Part shown: one piece after another, positions 27,992 to 35,143 of the stretch
Numbering within the stretch: position 1 is the first letter of the stretch
Layout of the letters: the number at the start of each line of letters is the position of its first letter
Source of the DNA: Gordonibacter sp. 28C
GTDB taxonomy: Bacteria; Actinomycetota; Coriobacteriia; Coriobacteriales; Eggerthellaceae
Assembly (NCBI RefSeq): GCF_003339845.1
Contig: NZ_PPTR01000002.1
Coordinates: 62,001 to 126,000, forward strand
DNA length: 64,000 bases
Direction: 5' to 3'
Position numbers and translations under genes: made by a program
Notes under the pieces: generated by a model
The model's input: only the letters and a program-made list of their open reading frames with translations
What the model was told of the DNA's origin: nothing
The model's database searches: none

Positions 27992-28426
27992 ATGGGCAAC
28001 GTACAAAAAAGTATCGCTGAACTGCAGGACAAGATTGTGGATGACTTCTTAGCGATCGGCGATCCATTGTCCCAATACGAATACCTGCTTGAATTCGCTG
28101 CATCGTTGCCAAAGCTCGACGCTCAGAATAAGATCGACGAAAATTTAGTAGAAGGTTGCCAATCTCGGGTTTGGCTCATCCTTGAATGCAAAAACGATCG
28201 CCTCTCTCTGACCGCCGACAGCGACACCCTTATCGTGCGAGGCATACTCAACTTGCTCATTGAAATTCTCGATGGGCAAAGCTGTTCAGAGGTGGCCGCA
28301 GCGGATTTATACTTTTTACGCGAAGCCAATCTTATGATGACGTTCAACGAAGCTCGACGCAAAGGCATCGGATCGGCCATCGCTTCTATAAAAGCGTATG
28401 CTGCATCACAGACCAACCTCGGATGA
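27992..28426 (+). CDS. sufE: SufE-family sulfur acceptor
   Basis: 144 residues, the usual SufE length. The sulfur-accepting Cys lies in EGCQSRVWL (about residue 56), with the usual preceding LPKLD and following RGIL-LLIEILDG. It accepts persulfide sulfur from the desulfurase encoded just upstream. The ribosome site is weak (GAAAGG ten bases before ATG). Like sufS it uses more A/T-ending codons than the molybdoenzyme genes. Confidence 0.92.
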   Translation: MGNVQKSIAELQDKIVDDFLAIGDPLSQYEYLLEFAASLPKLDAQNKIDENLVEGCQSRVWLILECKNDRLSLTADSDTLIVRGILNLLIEILDGQSCSEVAAADLYFLREANLMMTFNEARRKGIGSAIASIKAYAASQTNLG

Positions 28427-28496
28427 AAATCTCAGATATCCAACCATCCTGATCGTCGCCTTTTGCAGACACGACGGCATTCGCCCGGAACAACTC

Positions 28497-28522
28497 GCGG
28501 GGATGCATGATGCATCCCCGCG
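28497..28522. terminator. Hairpin between sufE and the converging ferredoxin gene
   Basis: Stem CGCGGGATGCAT / ATGCATCCCCGCG with a one-base bulge. No clear T run, so a moderate call. Confidence 0.5.
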
Positions 28523-28545
28523 ACACTAGCCCAGCATAGGTTTCT

Positions 28546-28916
28546 CCTCGGGCCCTACTTCGCGTACAGCGCCCAGCGGCTGCCGCCGTCCATCTTCTTG
28601 GCCAGCTCCTCGGCCTCGCCGTAGTACATGCACCAGGCCTGGCAGTGCTGCACGCACATGGGCATCTTGCCGGCCTGCGTGCGCGACGCGCACAGGTCGC
28701 ACGCCTTGGTGAGCACCGGCAGCCACGTCCACTCCCAGCGCTCGGGGCCGTCCTTGCCCTCGCGCTCCCAGGGGCCGGTCTCGGTGAGCTTGATGCCGAA
28801 CTCGCCCTTGGGCAGGCCGAGCTCCTTCTTGCAGGCCACCTCGCAGCTGTGGCAGCCCGTGCAGTACTCGTAGTTGATCAGGATCGCCTTGGTCATGATG
28901 AAACTCCTCCTTACGC
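28546..28916. repeat. 371-bp perfect direct repeat, copy A (ferredoxin gene)
   Basis: Identical base for base, by eye, to 34773-35143. It contains the whole ferredoxin gene with its ribosome site and stops a few bases before the end of each large-subunit gene. The flanking DNA diverges at once on both sides. Confidence 0.9.
28555..28896 (-). CDS. Two-cluster 4Fe-4S ferredoxin subunit (copy A)
   Basis: 113 residues, identical to the protein at 34782-35123. First set CTGCHSCEVAC (C12-C22), second set CDLCASR and CVQHCQAWC. AAGGAGGAGTTTCATC precedes the ATG. It lies 28 bp after the large subunit at 28925-31486. The same electron-transfer subunit therefore serves two different catalytic subunits, or the two copies are kept alike by gene conversion. 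Confidence 0.93.
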   Translation of the reverse strand: MTKAILINYEYCTGCHSCEVACKKELGLPKGEFGIKLTETGPWEREGKDGPERWEWTWLPVLTKACDLCASRTQAGKMPMCVQHCQAWCMYYGEAEELAKKMDGGSRWALYAK

Positions 28917-28924
28917 GGTAACCG

Positions 28925-31486
28925 CTACGCTTCGACCTTGGTGCCGGTCTTCAGATCGGTTCGCTCGCCTGTCGCAGGGTCGACCAGTTGGTTGGCCATA
29001 ACGTCGTATTCCATACCCGCTTCCTGTGCTCTATGGAAACGCTCGATCTCTTCCTGACGCGGGGATTCGACCTTTCGATACCAGGGGAAGTTACCGGTGG
29101 CGGCAATCTGCTCGTAAGGCATCGTATCGCCCTCCCGCACCGGGTATATCTTGCAAATCATTCCCTTGATGGGAGAGCCCACGCCGCCTTGGCCCGTCAC
29201 GAACGCCTTGGTGCAGTTGTTCGGATTGGATTCGAACGTGCCGAACAGGAACGGCGCCGCCGGTTCGGTTTCGGGGAACCACCATCCGTGCTCGGCATGG
29301 ACGGTCTTTTCGTTAACCACCGGCGATACCCTCGCCTGCTGCTTGAAACGACCGTGATCGTTCTCAATCCACACCCACTGCCCGTCTTGGATACCGTACT
29401 TTTCGGCCGTGGCGGGATTGACGAGCACCCGCGGCTGAGGATGCAGCTCGCGCATGGTGGGCAGCTGACGATGTTCGCTGTGAAAGAACTCGAACGAGCG
29501 ACCGCCGCAGGTCAGAACAAGCGGGTACTCTTCCATGAGCTCCGGCGTAGACAGTGGACTTTCCGGCGGTTCGGTATGGAACGGCGTGGTGTTTAGCCCC
29601 CAATAACGGTACAGCATGGGCGCAAGCTCCAATCGACCCGACGGTGTGCCGTAACCCACCGAACCGTCTGCACGGAACATGCCCTTCTCGGCCTTGCGGT
29701 ACGTGGCGTTGAACTCGTCGTAAGCATGCCCCACCATATCGGGATCGCGCACAAGTTCGTCCCACGAGGCGGTGAACAGCGTCTTGCCCGAATTTTTAGC
29801 ACCGCCCTGGTCGGTGGCCTCCGTCGTCGCGGAGAACGAACCGGTGCCGTCGTGCAGATACCAGTTCAGCCAGTCGATATCGGTTTCCCATTGACCGAAC
29901 ACCTCGGGATTCAAGCGTTTGCCCAAATCAAGGATGATCTGCTCGTCGGACTTCGCCTCGTAGAAGTCCACCACTTTCACCATGGCGCGGCATGGAGACC
30001 ACCACGTGCGCGCGGAATTGCGCTCGGCACTCATGGCCACCGGCAAGACGATGTCGGCCAAGGCCACCGACGTAGGCGTCAAATAGGGATCGGCGTTGAC
30101 GATGAACGGAATATTCCGCATAGCTTTCAACACGCGCGGAGAGTCCTGGCTTGGGCAGGACAGCGTGTTGGAAGACTGTATCCACATCATCTTGATAGGA
30201 TACGGGAAGCCTTCTTCGATAGCCTGGAGCAAGCCATCGGAGCTTGCATGCGCCACGAAATCGCCACCCTCGATGGACAGCGCAAAATTGTTGTTGAGCT
30301 TCTTGGCCCGCCATTCGGCTGGCGTCAGATTCTCGCCTGAAGCGTACCCGGCGTTGATCTCGAACGCGTTGTGAACCAGGATGTTGCCGCCCGGCACGTC
30401 CACATTGCCGCAGATGGCCATGAGGTCGCACCCGGCAAGGCACAGCGCCATGGCGGAAAGCTGCTGATCGAACGCGAGACCCCATTGAATGGCGCCGGGC
30501 TTGGCCTGGGCGTACAGGCGCGCGGAAGCGCGGATGTCGTCGGCATCGAGGTCGCATATCTCGGCGGCCCACTCGGGCGTGGTCTTCTCGACCGAAGCGG
30601 CCAGCTCGTCGAAGCCGGAGCACCAGCAGTCCACGTACTCCTGGTCGAAGAGACCCTCCCCGATGATGACGTTCAACCATGCGCAGCCCAAAGCGGCATC
30701 GGTGCCGGGACGAATCTGGAGCCAGTACTCGGCGCGGGCGCCCCACCACGTCAGGCGCGGGTCGATGGAGATGATCTTCGTTCCCATCTGCACGCACTGC
30801 ACCAGCCAATGGCCAACGTAGCCGTCCGCGTTCGACGCCAGCGGCTCGTTGCCCCACACGACGAGCACCTCAGGCGGAACCCATTCCGCGTTGTTGTAGC
30901 GATCCGCATGCGTCTCCGACGCATCCACGATGGGGAAGTCGCCGAAGGGCGCGATGCTGCCGCAGATGCGCGGCATATAACAGGAGAATCCGGTGAATCC
31001 GAACGTGGAGATGTTCGGCGTTTTCAAGCCGGCCTGACCGAAGAACGGCACCTGCCAGTTGATGTTGCGTCCCGTACCGTGCACGCAAATGATGGCGTTC
31101 CCGCCGTCCGTCTCCCAAATATCCTTCACTCTCGCTTCGATCTCGTCGTACGCCTCGTCCCACGAGATGCGCTCCCATTTGTTTTCGCCGCGTTCCCCCG
31201 CGCGTTTCATGGGATACTTCAGGCGGTCGGGGTGGTTGAGCGATTCGTCGAGCGTCAAGCACTTGATGCACAGCTTGCCGTTCGTGCACGGGTCGAGCGG
31301 ATCGCCCTCGACGCGCTCCACCTTTCCGTCTTTCTCGTACAGCAAAATGCCGCAGGACGTATGGCACCCCGGAGGCGAGTAATGGTACGTGCGGGTGACG
31401 GTATAGCCGTCCTCCTCCCATTGCCACTCCCTATCGTGATAGGCCGCACGATCGATGCCGTCAAGGAATTCCTGATAATCAGCCAT
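28925..31486 (-). CDS. Molybdopterin (bis-MGD) oxidoreductase large subunit with C-terminal extension
   Basis: 853 residues. I chose the ATG at 31486, preceded by AGAGAGGGC; the open frame upstream is Arg-rich and lacks a site. C41-x3-C45-x27-C73-x2-C76 (PGCHTSCG, KLCIKC); candidate Mo ligand C169 in TGFSCYMPRICG; also HGTGRNINWQV, RTWWSPCRAM, GTPSGRLELAP, EFFHSEHRQLPTM. It runs some 40 residues past its relatives at 12934 and 35138, with a charged tail (QEEIERFHRAQEAG). Followed by a ferredoxin. An MFS pair lies upstream. Substrate unknown. Confidence 0.93.
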   Translation of the reverse strand: MADYQEFLDGIDRAAYHDREWQWEEDGYTVTRTYHYSPPGCHTSCGILLYEKDGKVERVEGDPLDPCTNGKLCIKCLTLDESLNHPDRLKYPMKRAGERGENKWERISWDEAYDEIEARVKDIWETDGGNAIICVHGTGRNINWQVPFFGQAGLKTPNISTFGFTGFSCYMPRICGSIAPFGDFPIVDASETHADRYNNAEWVPPEVLVVWGNEPLASNADGYVGHWLVQCVQMGTKIISIDPRLTWWGARAEYWLQIRPGTDAALGCAWLNVIIGEGLFDQEYVDCWCSGFDELAASVEKTTPEWAAEICDLDADDIRASARLYAQAKPGAIQWGLAFDQQLSAMALCLAGCDLMAICGNVDVPGGNILVHNAFEINAGYASGENLTPAEWRAKKLNNNFALSIEGGDFVAHASSDGLLQAIEEGFPYPIKMMWIQSSNTLSCPSQDSPRVLKAMRNIPFIVNADPYLTPTSVALADIVLPVAMSAERNSARTWWSPCRAMVKVVDFYEAKSDEQIILDLGKRLNPEVFGQWETDIDWLNWYLHDGTGSFSATTEATDQGGAKNSGKTLFTASWDELVRDPDMVGHAYDEFNATYRKAEKGMFRADGSVGYGTPSGRLELAPMLYRYWGLNTTPFHTEPPESPLSTPELMEEYPLVLTCGGRSFEFFHSEHRQLPTMRELHPQPRVLVNPATAEKYGIQDGQWVWIENDHGRFKQQARVSPVVNEKTVHAEHGWWFPETEPAAPFLFGTFESNPNNCTKAFVTGQGGVGSPIKGMICKIYPVREGDTMPYEQIAATGNFPWYRKVESPRQEEIERFHRAQEAGMEYDVMANQLVDPATGERTDLKTGTKVEA

Positions 31487-31833
31487 GCCCTCTCTCCTTT
31501 CTCTCCTCGTCTTGCGCATCCGGCCGAAGCGCGAACCACGCTTTTCCCAGATGCGTCGAACCGCCGCCGTCCGGCGACGGCCACGGAAACGGTCCGGCGC
31601 CGAACGATGCCGCCGGACCGAACGCATAGTAGCCGCCTTAGGCGCTCGCCCGCATCGCTCGCCAAGGCTAAAACGGGATCTTTGGAATGCTTATTTTCAG
31701 AGCGCAGCCGGCAGACTCCTTGCCTGAGGGGCTGCCGGCTCAGGTAAGGCTTTAAACCTTAGAGTCCGACCAGCGTGTTCGCGGACAACGCGCTCCAAAC
31801 AGGTGGGGGAACCGCCGCCCTGCTCGGACTTCC
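31487..31833 (-). promoter_or_regulatory. Promoter/terminator region between MFS and molybdoenzyme
   Basis: 347 bp without a gene. A terminator-like hairpin (AGCCGGCAG 31706-31714 with CTGCCGGCT 31732-31740) ends the MFS transcript. The rest must hold the promoter of the 28925 gene. The stretch TTTTCCCAGATG near 31552 resembles the one in the 41468-41572 promoter block. Confidence 0.5.
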
Positions 31834-33078
31834 TCACTCCCACTGCGCCCGCAGTTTTTTCTTTTGGGTAAGGGCGACGCCTACCAGCACCGCGCATATG
31901 GCCAGGATGACGATTCCGGCAAAGAACGACCCAACGTAGCTTCCCGTGAAGTCGTAGCAAGCCCCCACCGCAGCGGCGCCAAAACAGCCGATAATGCCCG
32001 ACATGCGAGAGTACGACAATATCTGCGCGAAATACTTTTTTCCGAATAGTTCGGATATGAGCGTTGGAACCGAGATGGTGATGATGACCGAATTCATGCC
32101 GAATACGAAAGCGCATACCATAAGCGGCGCTTCCGCTTGCAGGAACGAGAACCCGAGCAGCGAGGCTGCCGTTACACCGAGGGTGATGTAAGTGGACGCA
32201 GCCACTCCTATCTTGTCGGTAACCCATCCCATCACGAGCGTTGCCACGCTGTAGCCCAATTGGGCCAGCGACAAAATACCCGCACCGAACGCTGCCGAGT
32301 AACCGATCGATTCCGCGAATCCCGGCAAATGATTGTTGTACCCGCTGAACAGGGCTTCGATGCCCGCATATAAGAAAATGCAAACGAACGCGAGCGTGAC
32401 GATGGCCTTCTTTGCCGGCATACCCTTCGCCGCCGCTTCAGCCGCCGCCATCTCCTCGGCACGCTCAGCCCCGTAAGGTTTGAGCCCAAGGTCCGAAGGA
32501 TGGAGGCGAAATACGAATATCGTGAACGGGAGAACGATGAGGCACATGATAAGGGCTATGCTCGGATAGGCCATACGCCATCCTACAGCCTCGATGAGGT
32601 AATTGCCGAACATCGGGAAGAAAAACCCGCCAATGCCCGACCCGCACATAGCAATGCCCAAGGCCGTGCCTCGTTTGGCAATAAACCAGTTCTCAATGAG
32701 CACCGTCGATGCCACCACGAACACGAGCGCACCGGCTATCCCCAAAACGACGCCCGCCACGTACCATTGCCAGAGCTCGTTCATAAAGCCCATGGCGGCC
32801 TCAGTCGCCGCGAGAATGAGAAAGCACACCGTCAGGAACACGCGGAAATTCCATTTTGGAAGATACTTCGCCACCAACGGATACGTAAATGTGGTAGCGA
32901 TGAAGTAGAACGTGAGATAGAGCGCCAACGCTCCACGATCGAATCCGAGCTCGTTGCAAACGGGCACGAAGAAAATGCCACCCGAGTTCATGATGGCCCC
33001 CAGAGCCCCGGCCTGAAGAAAGAAGCATCCGATCATCACCCACCACGCGTAGTGGATGCCGTGCGTTTTCTCCGACAC
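31834..33078 (-). CDS. MFS transporter (oxalate/formate-antiporter-like)
   Basis: 414 residues, 12 segments. I chose GTG at 33078 because AAGGAGG lies 8 bases upstream; the frame is open further but without a site. It begins HGIHYAWWVM, followed by NSGGIFFVPVCNELG, typical of the OFA-like MFS group. It is paralogous to the carrier at 33287 (shared GMN--I-TISVP and YS-SRMSG/MMG regions near the C-terminal half). It ends in a hairpin before the molybdoenzyme at 28925. Confidence 0.9.
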   Translation of the reverse strand: MSEKTHGIHYAWWVMIGCFFLQAGALGAIMNSGGIFFVPVCNELGFDRGALALYLTFYFIATTFTYPLVAKYLPKWNFRVFLTVCFLILAATEAAMGFMNELWQWYVAGVVLGIAGALVFVVASTVLIENWFIAKRGTALGIAMCGSGIGGFFFPMFGNYLIEAVGWRMAYPSIALIMCLIVLPFTIFVFRLHPSDLGLKPYGAERAEEMAAAEAAAKGMPAKKAIVTLAFVCIFLYAGIEALFSGYNNHLPGFAESIGYSAAFGAGILSLAQLGYSVATLVMGWVTDKIGVAASTYITLGVTAASLLGFSFLQAEAPLMVCAFVFGMNSVIITISVPTLISELFGKKYFAQILSYSRMSGIIGCFGAAAVGACYDFTGSYVGSFFAGIVILAICAVLVGVALTQKKKLRAQWE

Positions 33079-33148
33079 GGAAAACACCTCCTTGAAACGA
33101 CCTCCCCCGCCCGGCCAAGAGCGGGGGAGGTCGAACAATCAGTAGTCA

Positions 33149-33238
33149 TTAGTTAGGCATGAACCACATACGTCCCGGCAAATGCAGCCCCGAGTTCCAG
33201 GGAAGACCACCAAGGACGATCGGTCTTTTTGCACTCAT
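33149..33238 (-). CDS. Tiny 29-residue protein between two MFS genes
   Basis: Start ATG with the excellent ribosome site AGGAGGTTTGATCGT; stop TAA. The peptide begins MSAKRPIVLGG and ends GRMWFMPN. It lies 48 bp after the MFS gene at 33287 and 70 bp before the next MFS start, on the same strand. No transmembrane segment, no known motif. It could be a leader peptide for the downstream carrier, a small regulator, or the start of a decayed gene. Confidence 0.45.
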   Translation of the reverse strand: MSAKRPIVLGGLPWNSGLHLPGRMWFMPN

Positions 33239-33286
33239 ACGATCAAACCTCCTACAAACGCTCTTCGCTCTCGAAGCCCGCGTCCA

Positions 33287-34552
33287 TCAAGCTTCCCAAT
33301 GGGCTTCTTTGACCTTCTTGGCGGGAACGAACGACAGCAGAATGATGACGATGGCAACGGCCGCGATAACGGCGCCGACCAAAAACGAGCCGCTGTACGT
33401 CTTCGTCATATCGAAGATGATGCCGATGACCGGAGCGCCCATGGAACCGCACAAACCGACGCCCATCATGCAGTAGGAGAGGATCTTATCGTAGGCCTTC
33501 ATGCCGAAGTGCTCGCGTGCGAGCATCGGCACGGAAATGGTGACGATGGCGTTGTTCATACCGAAGAAGAACGCCGTTACCATAAGGGCCATTTCGGTCG
33601 AGGCCATGGAGAAGCTGATGTAGCAGACGATCAAAATGACGTACAGGATGACCGTGAGCCAACGCACGCCGATCTTGTCGACCAGAATGCCGCCGACCAG
33701 GGAGGCGATGATGTAGCCAACCTGCAGGGCGATCATGAGCGTCGATGAGAAGATGAGAGCCTCGGGGCCGAGCACTTCGACGGCATTCGCCTGCACAAAG
33801 GAGTTGAAGCTGCCCGGGAAAGCCGACAACGTGCAGCCCAGGAACAGGAGAACGAAGGCGAGCGTCGGCAAGGCGAACTTCAGCGGCACGCCCGGAAGGC
33901 TCTTGGATTCGCCCATCTCGTCCTCTTCCGCGCCGAATGCATGCAGGCCGATCTTCGCCGGATCCTCGCAGAACACCGTGAGCGAGAAGATGAGAATGCA
34001 CAGCAGCAGGACCGCGTTCAGGTAATAGGCGCTTTGCCACCCCATGACCGTGGACAGAGACGTGAACACCAGCGGAAAGAGCGCTCCGCCAACACCGGAC
34101 ATCAGCTGGGCGATACCCAAGTAGCGTCCGAGCACCTTCTTGCCGAACCAGGCGCCCATGAGCAGCGGCGTGGCATACAAAAAGTACATGCCGCCCGTGA
34201 GGCCCATGATCGCCCCAATGACCATGAACTGCCAAGTCCAGGTTGCATCAGCGAACGTGAACGCAACGACGCAGAGGGCGGTGACGACAACGTCGAAAGA
34301 AATGACGATCTTCGCGCCAAACTTGGGTATAAGTATTCCCGCGAAGAACGTACCGAACAATGCGGCGATACCGTAGCAGGTTATCCACATGGCGAACACG
34401 CCCATGTCCACGCCAACTGCGGCGGGAACGATGGCGAAAAACGCAGACGAGGAGTTCAGCACGGTTCCCAAGCCGAACGCCTGCATAACGCAACAGCCCA
34501 CGAACACGAGCATGGCTCTCTTCTTGCTGCGCGCATCAATATCGGTAGACAT
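33287..34552 (-). CDS. MFS transporter (oxalate/formate-antiporter-like)
   Basis: 421 residues, 12 segments, start ATG with AAGGAGGATTAACATT upstream. N-terminal block NSSSAFFAIVPAAVG and C-terminal FFFGMNNAIVTISVPM mark it as a paralog of the carrier at 31834. It lies downstream of the large subunit/ferredoxin pair at 34782-37630, separated by a terminator hairpin. The tandem arrangement suggests a duplication in which each carrier serves a neighbouring molybdoenzyme. Confidence 0.9.
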   Translation of the reverse strand: MSTDIDARSKKRAMLVFVGCCVMQAFGLGTVLNSSSAFFAIVPAAVGVDMGVFAMWITCYGIAALFGTFFAGILIPKFGAKIVISFDVVVTALCVVAFTFADATWTWQFMVIGAIMGLTGGMYFLYATPLLMGAWFGKKVLGRYLGIAQLMSGVGGALFPLVFTSLSTVMGWQSAYYLNAVLLLCILIFSLTVFCEDPAKIGLHAFGAEEDEMGESKSLPGVPLKFALPTLAFVLLFLGCTLSAFPGSFNSFVQANAVEVLGPEALIFSSTLMIALQVGYIIASLVGGILVDKIGVRWLTVILYVILIVCYISFSMASTEMALMVTAFFFGMNNAIVTISVPMLAREHFGMKAYDKILSYCMMGVGLCGSMGAPVIGIIFDMTKTYSGSFLVGAVIAAVAIVIILLSFVPAKKVKEAHWEA

Positions 34553-34736
34553 AATGTTAATCCTCCTTAAATCTGATATTCCCCTTCTGGGTTGTGCCCT
34601 TCGGCACGACAGCGCGAATCACCCCCTCTCGCCGCCGCGCGTTCCCCGAAAAGCCCGTATCGATCGCATCTCTGCGAAATGAACGCGATTCTCGGCCTGC
34701 CATCCGCCCATCCGCCGCAGACGACAAGCCCCGCAC

Positions 34737-34767
34737 GGCGGCTTCCAACCCGACGCCGGAAGCCGCC
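34737..34767 (-). terminator. Hairpin after ferredoxin copy B
   Basis: 10-bp perfect stem GGCGGCTTCC / GGAAGCCGCC with an 11-nt loop, 15 bp past the ferredoxin stop; no strong T run. Confidence 0.6.
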
Positions 34768-34772
34768 CTTCG

Positions 34773-35143
34773 CCTCGGGCCCTACTTCGCGTACAGCGCC
34801 CAGCGGCTGCCGCCGTCCATCTTCTTGGCCAGCTCCTCGGCCTCGCCGTAGTACATGCACCAGGCCTGGCAGTGCTGCACGCACATGGGCATCTTGCCGG
34901 CCTGCGTGCGCGACGCGCACAGGTCGCACGCCTTGGTGAGCACCGGCAGCCACGTCCACTCCCAGCGCTCGGGGCCGTCCTTGCCCTCGCGCTCCCAGGG
35001 GCCGGTCTCGGTGAGCTTGATGCCGAACTCGCCCTTGGGCAGGCCGAGCTCCTTCTTGCAGGCCACCTCGCAGCTGTGGCAGCCCGTGCAGTACTCGTAG
35101 TTGATCAGGATCGCCTTGGTCATGATGAAACTCCTCCTTACGC
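34773..35143. repeat. 371-bp perfect direct repeat, copy B (ferredoxin gene)
   Basis: Identical to 28546-28916, offset 6,227 bp. The identity covers the gene and ribosome site and includes the last few bases of the large-subunit gene. Confidence 0.9.
34782..35123 (-). CDS. Two-cluster 4Fe-4S ferredoxin subunit (copy B)
   Basis: 113 residues, identical to the product of 28555-28896, with the same AAGGAGGAGTTTCATC site. It follows the large subunit at 35138-37630 by 14 bp. See copy A for Cys ligands. Confidence 0.93.
   Translation of the reverse strand: MTKAILINYEYCTGCHSCEVACKKELGLPKGEFGIKLTETGPWEREGKDGPERWEWTWLPVLTKACDLCASRTQAGKMPMCVQHCQAWCMYYGEAEELAKKMDGGSRWALYAK

Noticed and set aside
31487-31627. 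Arg-rich N-terminal extension of the molybdoenzyme at 28925, which could mimic a Tat signal
   Set aside because: The internal ATG at 31486 has a better site and gives the same N-terminus as the paralog at 35138 (MADY-FLDGID); no hydrophobic core follows the Arg residues.
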